From: Phytopythium helicoides
Lineage: Eukaryota > Oomycota > Peronosporomycetes > Pythiales > Pythiaceae
NCBI GenBank assembly: GCA_024867545.1
Contig: JANFNE010000033.1
Coordinates: 62,001 to 126,000 of the forward strand
Reading direction: 5' to 3'
Length of the DNA stretch: 64,000 bases
Part shown: positions 1 through 8,679 of the stretch, piece by piece
Layout: the number at the start of each line of letters is the position of its first letter
How positions within the stretch are numbered: the first letter of the stretch is position 1
Notes under the pieces: generated by a model
What the model saw: only the letters and a program-made list of their open reading frames with translations
What the model was told of the DNA's origin: nothing
Database searches by the model: none
Made by a program: the position numbers and the translations under genes

Positions 1-981
1 GGTTTTGGAGCAGCTCGAGCGTCATTTGGCAAGTTGGCAGGAGCAAAAGCAGCAACTAGAGCGCGATTTGGAGGCAGCAAAAGCTCAGGATGCCCATGTT
101 TCTCTTTCAGGCGAAGATCAGAAGCGATTATACGAGGAACAGCTGGCTCAGTCAACGGAGCAGCTTTCTGAGATGCGCAGTATGCTTCAGGGCGAGCTGA
201 ACGCCAAGAAGTCGGAGCTGGATCGTCTGACAGGCGACCTCACCACCATGACCTCAAACATGAAGTGCGAGTCAAGAACGCCGAGAGTGATTTGGAGTGG
301 GCAAGGCGTCGCACAGAGGAAATGGAGGCAGACATTCGCAGTCGCCAGCAACGCCAGTTAGAGTTGCAGCTCCAAGCACAGACTGGCGAAGGCGGTGCCA
401 CCGACGATGTTTTGCAAACCGAGCGTGGGTTCCACCAAGAGGAGCGAGCCCTTCTCACGCAACAGAAGAACTCATGGACCAGATCGTCAAGCTGCAGCGC
501 GAGCTTGTCCAGAAGAAGACGAACCACGTGCAGCGAGTGTTTGCAGCTGAGAATGAGCATGCCAAACAGGTCGATGACGCGCGCGCTGCCCACGCAGAGT
601 TCGTGCGGCAGCTGCGCGCGCAGGCCAAATCGGACTTGGCTATGCTCCGCCTCGCGCACCAGCGGAAGAAGACCTGCAGCGCAGACGCAGCTTGCCGAGC
701 TGGACGAACAGGTGGCCGAACTACGCGCTCGGCTGACGGCGTGTGCCGAGACCGAGAAGGCTGCCAAGGACGCGTCCAGCTCGTCCTCGAGCCGCGACTT
801 GTTCCGTTCGCTGTCCATGTCGCTGTCTGCCGCGATCGGAGACTCCAAAAGCGACAATAAGTCCACTGCTGCCTCGACCAGTAGCGCACCAGCCAACACG
901 GACAGCGCCAACGGAGAGACGCCACCGAGTGGCACCGAGCCGCCCAAGCGCCGCGACACCAGCATGTGCGCGCAGTCGTGA
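1..981 (+). pseudogene. 3' part of a coiled-coil protein gene, frame-broken
   Basis: The 5' end lies outside the window. The conceptual product is rich in Glu, Gln, Lys, Arg, Leu and Ala with heptad-like spacing, typical of a long coiled coil, and ends in a Ser/Thr-rich tail (from about base 770) with a stop at 979-981. The coiled coil runs through three reading frames, with breaks near 250, 470 and 660-690. Each switch is restored by adding single bases (one at the first two, two at the third), so all are explained by single-base deletions. No GT-AG intron bridges them. It is either a decaying gene or a gene with consensus errors. No specific family was recognised; the function is probably structural scaffolding or tethering, as an inference only. 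Confidence 0.55.
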
Positions 982-1327
982 CCATGCGCGGGCGATTACA
1001 TCCCCAGCGTCGCTAGCGCCATCCTGCCGTAGCAGCATGGATCGTTTCGGCGCATGTCTAGTCACCAACCAATCGCAAGTGATCCATTCAGGCGCCACGC
1101 ACGCGGCCCTCGGCTTTTTCTTGTGGCGGCGCATTTGCGCATTCACGACCTCATCCCCCTGCGCATCCGATCTGGCAGTGAATCGGCTCCCAAAGGCCTG
1201 ATAACAAGCTCTCCACATACACCAAGCGCCTCTTCACGCAACGAAACAGCGGGGGCTATCACCTCCCGGAGGACCCGATCGCTCGTCTCTATCGCGCCAC
1301 GGCTGGCTCATGACCCGCCGGCGCTCC

Positions 1328-1334
1328 CCACTTT
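1328..1334 (+). promoter_or_regulatory. possible initiator (Inr) of the aspartokinase gene
   Basis: CCACTTT matches the oomycete Inr core YCAYTYY and is followed by a pyrimidine run, about 38 bases before the chosen ATG at 1372. Oomycete Inr elements usually sit this close to the start codon. The motif is short, so chance is possible. Confidence 0.3.
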
Positions 1335-1371
1335 CCCTTCCGCCGCGCAGCGCCCAGCCCAGCGCCTCAAC

Positions 1372-4029
1372 ATGGCCGACGCCCAGCAGTTCGTGGTGCA
1401 CAAGTTCGGCGGCACGTCCGTGGGCAATGCCGAGTGCTTCGCCAAGGTGGCGCAGATCGTGACGGCGGTGACCGAGCCGCGCGTGGCCGTGGTCGTGTCG
1501 GCCATCGGCGGCAAGCCCAAGGTCACGGACCTGCTCATCTCGCTGCTGGAGCTGGCCAAGCGCCGCCAGACGGCCGAGATCGACGCCATCCTCGCCTCCA
1601 TCCGCGACAAGCACCGCGCCGTCATCGCCGCGCTGCTGCCGCCGGTCGATGGCCAGGAGCAGGACGAGGGAGCGCGCATCGAGGCCGAGATCGCCGCCGA
1701 CCTGGCGCGCATCTCGGAGCTGCTGCGCGCCATCTCCATCATGCAGATCTACACGGACAACGTGGTCGAGTTTGTCTCGGGCCACGGAGAGATCTGGTCC
1801 GCCAAGGTGCTCACGGCTGTGCTCAACCGCCACGACGCGCAGCGACGCAAGTACCAGTTCGTCGACGCGCGCGACTTCCTCACGGTCGAGGTCGATGAGG
1901 ACCGCGGCCCTGTCGTGCTCTACGACGTGTCCGAGAGCAAGATGAAGGCCATCCTGGACGCCGCGCCCGCCGACACGCGCCTCGTCATCACGGGTTTCAT
2001 CTGCAGCACGCGCGAGGGCGTTATGACCACGCTCAAGCGCGACGGCAGTGACTTCACGGCCTCCATCTGTGGTCGCGTGCTGCACGCCAGCAGCGTCACC
2101 ATCTGGACCGACGTCAGCGGCGTGCTCAGCTCGGACCCGCGTCGCGTGCCCGAGTCCAAGATCCTGCCCGAGATTTCGTACGAGGAGGCCATGGAGCTCG
2201 CCTACTTCGGCGCCAAGGTCATCCACCCCAAGACCATGTCGCCCGCCATTGTCGAGGACATCCCGATCTACATCCGCAACACCTTCGAGCCCGAGCACCC
2301 GGGCACCAAGATCTCCAACCGCAAGCGCGTTGAGCTCGTGCGCACGCTCTCGAACGGCGCGCGCACCGCTCGCAACATCGTCAGCGGCTTCTCGACCGTC
2401 GACGACCTCGCTCTCTTCAATATCGAGGGCAGCGGTATGGTGGGCGTGCACGGCACGTCGTCGCGGCTATTCAGCGCGCTCGACCGCATCAAGGTGAACG
2501 TGGTGCTCATTGCGCAGGCGTCGTCGGAGCACTCGATCTGCTTCGCTGTTCCCATGAACCGCGCCGAGGAGACCAAGGAGGTTGTGGACGAGACCTTCTT
2601 CAAGGAGATTCACGTCGGCTCCATCGACAAGACCGAGTACATTGCGCCGATCAGTATCATCGCTGCTGTGGGCGACAACATGAGCGCCACGCCAGGCGTG
2701 TGCGCTCGCTTCTTCGGTGCGCTTGGCCGCGCCAAGATCAACGTGCTCGCTATCTCCCAGGGCTCTTCGGAGCGCAACATCTCAGCCGTCGTTCACTACA
2801 AGGACTCGGCAGCTGCCCTGCGCGCTGTGCACTCGTCGTTCTTCCTGTCGGACCAGACTATCTCTGTGGGCATTGTTGGCCTCGAGCTCTCGGATGGCGA
2901 GGAGGAGGACATTGGCCGCGCATTGCTCGCGCAGTTCCACCAGCAGCGCGACTACCTCACGCAGCGTTTCAATGTTGACATTCGTCTGCGCGCAGTGGCA
3001 ACGCACTCGTCGTCAAAGATGCTGCTCGACTCCAACGGAGGTCTCACCAGCGACGACCTGGCGCCGAGCAACGCCAAGTGGCAGGAGTTCGACCACAGCC
3101 GATTCCTGGACCACGTGTGCGCCGACCACCTGCCGCACTGGCTCATCATCGACGTGTCAGACTGCCCAACACACGTCGAACAGCTCTACCCGACTTGGCT
3201 GAGCCGCAAGGTGCACGTTATCACGAGCAACATCAACGTTGGTGCGGCCTCGTCGACGCTGTCCGACGCGCTGCATGCCAAGACTTGCGAGAACGAGCTG
3301 ACGTTCGACCCTGAGGCGTGCCTGTCGATCGGCGTGCCGATCTTCAACACAATCCAGAATTTTGTGCAGACTGGTGATGAGATCCTGCGCGTCGAGTACT
3401 CTGGCAGTCGCGTTCTGCACGCGGTGCTGGATGCCGTGTTCGCTCAGCCCAAGCCTCAGGGCGCCGACCTCGCGGCTGTGTTCAAGGCTCAGGTGGAAGT
3501 CTACAAGCACGAGTTCAGCGTGCGTGAGATCCTGGACGACGTGACAGGTGTGCGCAGCGCCAAGAAGGCAGTCCTCATCGCGCGCGAGCTGGGCTTTCGC
3601 ACTGAGCTCAAGGACGCGACCATCACGAGCGACTGGCTCGTGGACGCGAGTGTGGACGTCTCGACTTGGTCACATGAGGACCTGCTGAAACACCTCGTGG
3701 ACAAGAGTGGCTCGCTGCGCGAGCAGATCGCGGCAGCTGTGCGCGACCCGCAAAACCCGCTGGTTGTGCGGCTCATGACTTACATCGACGCGGCGCCGAC
3801 GGACCCGAGCCAGATCGTGTCGGTGCGGCTAGAGAGCGTGCCGGCTCCGCATGCGTTCACGGCACTGCGTGACGGCGAGCAGGGTGCCTTCGCCTTCTAC
3901 ACGCGGCGGCACTCCCGGCACCCGGTTGTGGTGTCTGGCCCGATCGCTGACCGCGCCATCACGGCTGGCACGCTCTTCGGTAGCACGCTCAACCTGGCGC
4001 GCATCTGCGGTGCTCGGGAATCCAAGTAG
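1372..4029 (+). CDS. aspartokinase fused to a homoserine dehydrogenase-like domain
   Basis: 885 residues, no intron. The N-terminal half is an aspartate kinase (ATP + aspartate to aspartyl phosphate, first step to Thr, Met, Ile and Lys): KFGGTSVG at residues 11-18 is the nucleotide-binding signature. Two ACT regulatory domains follow (about 347-410 and 423-495), as expected for amino-acid feedback control. Residues from about 497 to the end align in order with homoserine dehydrogenase, giving the overall layout and length of bacterial/plant ThrA (about 820). However, the glycine loop of the NAD site is replaced by an acidic stretch, the NKKA motif reads NINV (620-623), and the conserved acidic catalytic positions in the region around 717-733 are changed. 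I infer kinase activity but doubt dehydrogenase activity. The ATG at 1372 was chosen over an in-frame upstream one at 1054 because homology begins just after it. Confidence 0.9.
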   Translation: MADAQQFVVHKFGGTSVGNAECFAKVAQIVTAVTEPRVAVVVSAIGGKPKVTDLLISLLELAKRRQTAEIDAILASIRDKHRAVIAALLPPVDGQEQDEGARIEAEIAADLARISELLRAISIMQIYTDNVVEFVSGHGEIWSAKVLTAVLNRHDAQRRKYQFVDARDFLTVEVDEDRGPVVLYDVSESKMKAILDAAPADTRLVITGFICSTREGVMTTLKRDGSDFTASICGRVLHASSVTIWTDVSGVLSSDPRRVPESKILPEISYEEAMELAYFGAKVIHPKTMSPAIVEDIPIYIRNTFEPEHPGTKISNRKRVELVRTLSNGARTARNIVSGFSTVDDLALFNIEGSGMVGVHGTSSRLFSALDRIKVNVVLIAQASSEHSICFAVPMNRAEETKEVVDETFFKEIHVGSIDKTEYIAPISIIAAVGDNMSATPGVCARFFGALGRAKINVLAISQGSSERNISAVVHYKDSAAALRAVHSSFFLSDQTISVGIVGLELSDGEEEDIGRALLAQFHQQRDYLTQRFNVDIRLRAVATHSSSKMLLDSNGGLTSDDLAPSNAKWQEFDHSRFLDHVCADHLPHWLIIDVSDCPTHVEQLYPTWLSRKVHVITSNINVGAASSTLSDALHAKTCENELTFDPEACLSIGVPIFNTIQNFVQTGDEILRVEYSGSRVLHAVLDAVFAQPKPQGADLAAVFKAQVEVYKHEFSVREILDDVTGVRSAKKAVLIARELGFRTELKDATITSDWLVDASVDVSTWSHEDLLKHLVDKSGSLREQIAAAVRDPQNPLVVRLMTYIDAAPTDPSQIVSVRLESVPAPHAFTALRDGEQGAFAFYTRRHSRHPVVVSGPIADRAITAGTLFGSTLNLARICGARESK

Positions 4030-4125
4030 ATAGATAGAGAAATCCTTTTGGAGTGAGTGTCAGTCAAATCGAAGTTGTCATGCTCGAAATCGAGATTGAA
4101 GGCGAAAACTACACCTCATTTCTCC

Positions 4126-4356
4126 TCAATCGCTTTCAATGACGATTACTTCCTCCTCGCGTAGGCGTTTCGTCAGCTGTTGGATAGCTCGTCCCCGTCG
4201 GCGACCTCGAATGGGCACCTGTGGAGCTGACGGAGCTGTAGCATTAGGGGATGGAATCGGTGCAGCAGCAACCACTGCAACACGAGCTGGAGGCGACGGC
4301 ACAAACTCTTCTCCGCAGGCAGCAGAGAGAGCTTGCGCTTCTTCCTCATATGACAA
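4126..4356 (-). other. out-of-frame tail remnant ending in a SUMO-interaction-like motif
   Basis: This short reading frame lies 30 bases beyond the stop of the neighbouring oxygenase gene on the same strand. It contains an ALSAACGEEFVP block, a Pro/Ala linker, an Arg-rich stretch and the C-terminus EEVIVIESD, which fits a SUMO-interaction motif (hydrophobic core followed by acids). The same block and ending occur at 6847-7179, and DNA similarity extends upstream of both. It may be the original C-terminus of the oxygenase now separated by a frame change, or a 3' exon. I found no convincing splice pair joining it. Confidence 0.5.
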
Positions 4357-4386
4357 ACCCGATGGACGACTGCGCGCAAAAATGTT

Positions 4387-6690
4387 CTAGTCTTCTTGAT
4401 CGTCACCTGCTCCGAGATATGCTCGCATGTCAAAAGAGGCATTTTTCTGATCGTGCCGGTGCTTCCTCGAGTAGTTACTTGCGTGGCGCGAATCGTTAAA
4501 ACCACGTAGTGTCATGCTTTCCTCGGGGCCACGTAAAAATGCCTGCACTCGTGGATCGCGCTCGTAAATTGCCTCAGGCATCGCCCACGAGTCTCTCCCA
4601 GCGGTTCGATGAATGTTCAACCAGTTCAAGCGCAGTTTCATGATCTCGCGGAGTTCAGACTGGACCATCTTCGATTTTTCAGATTCACTGGTGCCATCTT
4701 CTTGACCAGGAGGAATCACAAAGCCTTCGAACCCTTTGATGAAATCCCCGAGGAGAGTTGGGTCGGCTTTCTTCACGTAATTGCACCATAGAGTGAATGG
4801 TTGGAGATTGCTTTCGGAGGCGATAGTGAGTTTCCAAAGTGAGTTCATATGTGGGCTCACTGCAAGAGAGCTGTGCGAGATTGTCACTGCAATTTCTACA
4901 GTAGTTGCTAGGATCCCGGCGAATGCGTCGACATCCGATGTCGCATCAACCGACTTCAAAAGCGCGACTGGAAAATTCAAGCCAGACGCATAATTTGTGG
5001 ACATTCGCACCATCGCGCTGCAGACCGAGCTCCCAGTTTCACTCCACCCAAAGGTATCAATGAGCTTCTTGATCGAGGTGATAATCGTCTGTTGCTTATC
5101 TTTGTCAATGCTATCAGTTAACGTGTCGAGAAAAAGCCGAGCCATACTTGCGTCCCCGTTAGAATACTGGATGATCAAACCCACGATTGTCTTCCCAAAT
5201 GCGGCTGATAGGTTGTGACGAGAGGTCGAGTACGATGTCATAAACTCCCTGAGTGAATCAGCTGTTATTGGACCCGATGTGAATGCAACCAGAGCTCCAC
5301 TTGGGCCAATAATTCTTTGCGTCAACGCAATGTTTTGGCTTTGCGGCCAGCCCACAATGGTGAAGCGCTGGTAGCGAGTGCTCTTTGTGGCACCTTCGTT
5401 GCCAAGATACCCCTCATAAATGTTCTCTCCATGACTCCCCCACAACTCGCTTAACGTCAGTTGATCAGGGTTGAGCACGTTTTCGGTGGGCTTGAATAAA
5501 TCCTTAGAGGAACCATAGTACGAGCGTTCGGATCCCAGCACCTGACCAGCTAAACTGTACCACCTGCTGACATACTCCTTCCTCTCGTTCTCTTCCCAGC
5601 TTCCACCATCGTCCCAAAGATCGATAGAATAGTTTAGCTGCGCGATGAAAAACGCCATCCGAGCAGCTGGATCAAAGATACGAGCGTTCCCATCCACCAA
5701 AGCCTGAAAGCGAGCGCGATCAAGTCCCTTGAGAGCGGAAGCACCAGCTTCACTGATACTCTTGTCCGTGTACTCGTGCTTCAGGAACCACGTGAACTGA
5801 GATCCTTCGCTCGCCACTTGCTGAAGTACAGTCGCCATAGCCTCGGTCGCCTCCTCGGTCTGTTCATCCATCCCTCGCCTCGCTTGCACAAGTGTCGGAG
5901 GCAAACAGATAGAGTACACTAACGCCAACCGGTATCCACTCGTCACACGCTCCAACGCATGCACCGCATCGGCATAGTGGACCGCGTAGTGCACTGCAAA
6001 CGGAGCCGTCCCATCGGCTTTGCCAAAGTCATGGCGATACTCCTTCGGCATCGTATTCCCTTGATACACAACCAAGTCTCCGCCTTGATGCTCGGATGGA
6101 AGCTGGATGACCAGCGTTGCGATCATACCGTCTTCTTTCTCCGTGTCTTGGTGTTTGAAGAAGTGACCTCCGGGTTCGTAGACGAGCAGCTTGTAGGGCT
6201 CGCAGCGCAGGGGTATGTCCTTGAATCCTAGTTTTGGGGCGATGTGTTCGTTCATGAGTTTGTTGAGTCCTTCTTGGAACTGTGGGTTGCGTATGGAGAC
6301 CTTTCCGTCGCTGACTCTCATGCTTAGCTGCCAACTGTTGCGGACGTTGTCGTCAAGGATGGTGTCGTAGTCTTTGCCAAACGGCGCTCGTTCACAATGC
6401 GTGACTAGCTCCTGTGCTACCATCTTGGTCAAAGGCAGGGGGACAGTCCCCATGCCTTCAACAGCCAGTCCTGGAACTCCTGGGAGCATTGGCGCTGGTC
6501 CTCCAAACGAAAACTCTCCGCTCTGCTTGGTTTTGATGGTGCTCGCCAGCAGCTCTGACAGCTCGGAGCACGCCACCGTCTTCGGCGCCGGAGCTGTCTC
6601 TGCCTCCTTGTCTCTCCGCGGACCCTCCACCGGGTCCTTGTCGTCGTCGTCAGAGTAGTGGCCGCATTTGTTGCAGTACCTGGAGCTCAT
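4387..6690 (-). CDS. 2-oxoglutarate/Fe(II)-dependent dioxygenase (prolyl-4-hydroxylase-like)
   Basis: 767 residues, no intron. Residues about 160-262 form a 2OG-Fe(II) oxygenase double-stranded beta-helix: the iron ligands are H180 and D182 (HQD) with the distal H244, and R254 ten residues later is the usual 2-oxoglutarate salt-bridge position. Family members hydroxylate protein or other substrates using O2 and 2-oxoglutarate; the substrate here is unknown. The N-terminus has a CxxCGH cluster (C6, C9) next to an Asp run, perhaps a small metal site. The C-terminal 500 residues are unassigned and look helical and globular. The protein stops just upstream of a stranded tail (4126-4356) that a related locus also carries, so the C-terminus may be incomplete. 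No signal peptide was seen; cytosolic or nuclear location is inferred. Confidence 0.85.
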   Translation of the reverse strand: MSSRYCNKCGHYSDDDDKDPVEGPRRDKEAETAPAPKTVACSELSELLASTIKTKQSGEFSFGGPAPMLPGVPGLAVEGMGTVPLPLTKMVAQELVTHCERAPFGKDYDTILDDNVRNSWQLSMRVSDGKVSIRNPQFQEGLNKLMNEHIAPKLGFKDIPLRCEPYKLLVYEPGGHFFKHQDTEKEDGMIATLVIQLPSEHQGGDLVVYQGNTMPKEYRHDFGKADGTAPFAVHYAVHYADAVHALERVTSGYRLALVYSICLPPTLVQARRGMDEQTEEATEAMATVLQQVASEGSQFTWFLKHEYTDKSISEAGASALKGLDRARFQALVDGNARIFDPAARMAFFIAQLNYSIDLWDDGGSWEENERKEYVSRWYSLAGQVLGSERSYYGSSKDLFKPTENVLNPDQLTLSELWGSHGENIYEGYLGNEGATKSTRYQRFTIVGWPQSQNIALTQRIIGPSGALVAFTSGPITADSLREFMTSYSTSRHNLSAAFGKTIVGLIIQYSNGDASMARLFLDTLTDSIDKDKQQTIITSIKKLIDTFGWSETGSSVCSAMVRMSTNYASGLNFPVALLKSVDATSDVDAFAGILATTVEIAVTISHSSLAVSPHMNSLWKLTIASESNLQPFTLWCNYVKKADPTLLGDFIKGFEGFVIPPGQEDGTSESEKSKMVQSELREIMKLRLNWLNIHRTAGRDSWAMPEAIYERDPRVQAFLRGPEESMTLRGFNDSRHASNYSRKHRHDQKNASFDMRAYLGAGDDQED

Positions 6691-6846
6691 GGCGCACGCA
6701 ACTTCCGAAGTGACGAAAGCAACTCGTTTTCCAAAGATCTCAATGCTTTATTGGCCAGCGGTGAAACGGAAACAAAACTACTGGCTGAAATCCTACTCAC
6801 GAACACCTGCACGCGCGTCGAGGAAATTCTTGACGGCAAACTGTCC

Positions 6847-7179
6847 TCAGTCGCTGTCAATGACGATGACGTCTCTCTCGCGTTGGCTCTTCGTCCCTGG
6901 TTGGTTCACAAGGCCGTGACGGTGACCGCCGGTTGGCGCGAGCGAAGCCAATTGGGTTTGAACTCCTACTGTAGTTGGAAATATCGGGGCGGCAGTCGCA
7001 ACAACAGAAGTGGCAGCAGCAGCAGCAGAAGCAGCAGCAGCAGCTAGAAAAGGAGGCTGTGGCACAAATTCCTCGCCACAAGCGGCAGAAAGTGCCCGCG
7101 CTTCATCCTCATACCTTTGTATCTGAGCGAAATTGTCCTTCGTCTTCGTGATGACCACGGTGCTATTGCTCGGTTGCAT
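6847..7179 (-). CDS. small protein or duplicated oxygenase-linked tail with terminal SUMO-interaction-like motif
   Basis: 110 residues if begun at the Met codon at 7179. It contains the ALSAACGEEFVP block shared with 4126-4356, an Ala-rich low-complexity segment encoded by a CAG/CTG microsatellite, and a C-terminus DVIVIDSD matching a SUMO-interaction motif. It lies 157 bases upstream of the oxygenase ATG on the same strand. It could be an independent small gene or the last exon of a duplicated, otherwise lost neighbour. No oxygenase domain is visible upstream of it. Confidence 0.4.
   Translation of the reverse strand: MQPSNSTVVITKTKDNFAQIQRYEDEARALSAACGEEFVPQPPFLAAAAASAAAAATSVVATAAPIFPTTVGVQTQLASLAPTGGHRHGLVNQPGTKSQRERDVIVIDSD
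7009..7045. repeat. CAG/CTG trinucleotide microsatellite
   Basis: Interrupted CAG repeats (with AGA and AAG interruptions). On the minus strand they encode the Ala-rich stretch of the small ORF at 6847-7179, so length changes would be in-frame. Confidence 0.8.
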
Positions 7180-7613
7180 TATAAACAAAGCACGGGAACG
7201 GCCATGGATCTTTCTTTCGGCCCTCTCCTCGCTGATGCCATGCCGCCGTCTCGTCGTTAGAAGCAAATGCACTTGATGCTGGAAATTGTGAAACAGTCTT
7301 CTCGCTGCTTCTGGAGGCAGGGTTTCTTCTCACTCGACCCTCCGGCATTGGGATTTCTGTCAACAAGTTCTTTGGTCTTGGAGAACCATCTCGATCCTCG
7401 CTCACCCTCATCACAAACGTGTTGTCTTCGCACCATCGACACCACCATCGACAAACTTGCCATTTCCATCATGGGTTCTTCGCTCGCTCCAGCTCCGCTT
7501 CAACTCTGCGTTTTCCTCCAATCAGCGCTTCATCGCATCTCCCCAGCCTCCCCAATTGGCCGACTCGACCGCCTTCCTCGCTCCGGTCGGCGCCCCGACA
7601 GCGTCCGATCGCC
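7180..7613. other. intergenic region between divergent genes
   Basis: Short open frames on both strands show no recognisable domain. The region should contain the promoter of the ORAI gene (ATG at 7614); it is pyrimidine-rich on the plus strand from about 7440 on. No precise Inr match was assigned. Confidence 0.5.
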
Positions 7614-8458
7614 ATGGCGGCCGTAGGCGCCGTCGTCGACGCCGTGTTCGGGTCCTACGACCTCAAGAACGCCAAGGCCTGGCGCGACGAGGACCTGCAG
7701 CACCGCGAGCAGGAGAAGCAGTGGCGCGAGGACGCACTCGCGCGCGAGTACGAGTGGCGTAAGGCCGACCTGGAGCGCGAGCGCCGCGTGCTCAAGCTCG
7801 AGGCCGAGAAGCGCGCCATCGACGCGCGCCACCGCCAGCTGTCGGCGCTCGCGCAGCTCGCCGCGCTGCTCGCCGCCTTCTCCATGGTCACCATCGTCGA
7901 GGTCAACATCCCCAGCGACCTCGGCCACGCCGTGCTCTTCGCCTACGGCGTCGTCGCCTGCGTCGAGTTCATATGCATGCTGCTCTCCATGCTCATTTGC
8001 ACGCTGCTGCTGCTCGCCGTCACGCGATTCGTCACGCACACGCTCGACGGAGAGGTGCGCGCGCTCAGCGCCATCGAGCTAGACCTCGTCTCCCCATTCT
8101 CCGCGTGGTGGCTGCACAAGTGCGAGCACGAGTGGCTGCTCGCCTACCGGCTCTTCCGCATCGGTGACAAGCTGCGGACTTGCTGCCTGCCGTCTTGATC
8201 ACCTGCCCAACTAACGTCTCGCCCCTTGCTCGATTCGCTGCAGGTGCCTCGCTGTTCCTCGCCGATATCGCGCTGCTCGCGTGGGTGCAGTTCCGCGACT
8301 GGGTCGTGGCCGCCACCTGCATGTCGACCCTCTGCATCATGGGCATCCTGTTCTTCGAGCTGCGTATCGCCAGTCGATGGCGGTACCTCGTCAAGGCGCC
8401 AGAGCCACTTGTGGGCACCTCCATACAGCTCGACCATACCGACCTTACCCCACACTAA
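7614..8458 (+). CDS. ORAI-type store-operated calcium channel subunit (two exons)
   Basis: join(7614..8163, 8244..8458), 254 residues. ORAI proteins form hexameric plasma-membrane calcium channels. TM1 (about 78-97) contains the pore line ending in IVEV, where E96 corresponds to the selectivity-filter glutamate E106 of human ORAI1. TM2 is about 103-136; TM3 starts GASLFLAD with D191 at the position of human E190; TM4 is about 204-223. The 80-base intron has GT-AG ends and splices in phase 1 exactly at the start of TM3 (reading through would stop at 8198). The N-terminus (20-75) is a highly charged coiled coil rather than the Pro/Arg-rich tail of animals, and the TM2-TM3 loop is fairly long. 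The upstream intergenic DNA and divergent neighbour give no functional hint. Family call strong; gating by a STIM-like protein is not shown. Confidence 0.88.
8164..8243 (+). other. intron of the ORAI-like gene
   Basis: 80 bases from GTGACA to CTGCAG. Removal joins the TM1-TM2 exon to the TM3-TM4 exon in phase 1 and restores a complete four-helix ORAI fold. Confidence 0.9.
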
Positions 8459-8679
8459 CTCTACATCTCTGAACAGCGTATTTTATGAGAAAACCCATGG
8501 TTTCATTGCATCTTCTTGTCGCGTCTTCATGACTGCAGGAACGCCACACAGCATCTCTCCTCGGTCAGATAGCTCGTCCACGAAGTCTCGTTCGAGTACC
8601 TCAAATTTCGACGCTTCCCCTTCGACAATTCAATCACTCTCGCTCATGAAAATCTGGCAGGGAGGGGCATCACATTTCT

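Noticed and set aside
1234..2451. 405-codon open frame antisense to the aspartokinase
   Set aside because: High-GC codon usage of the sense gene leaves antisense frames open; the sequence has His/Asp/Val/Arg-rich bias and no domain.
4357..4500. Possible intron joining the oxygenase to the 4126-4356 tail
   Set aside because: The only GT-AG pair found leaves a 37-base intron and the wrong frame.
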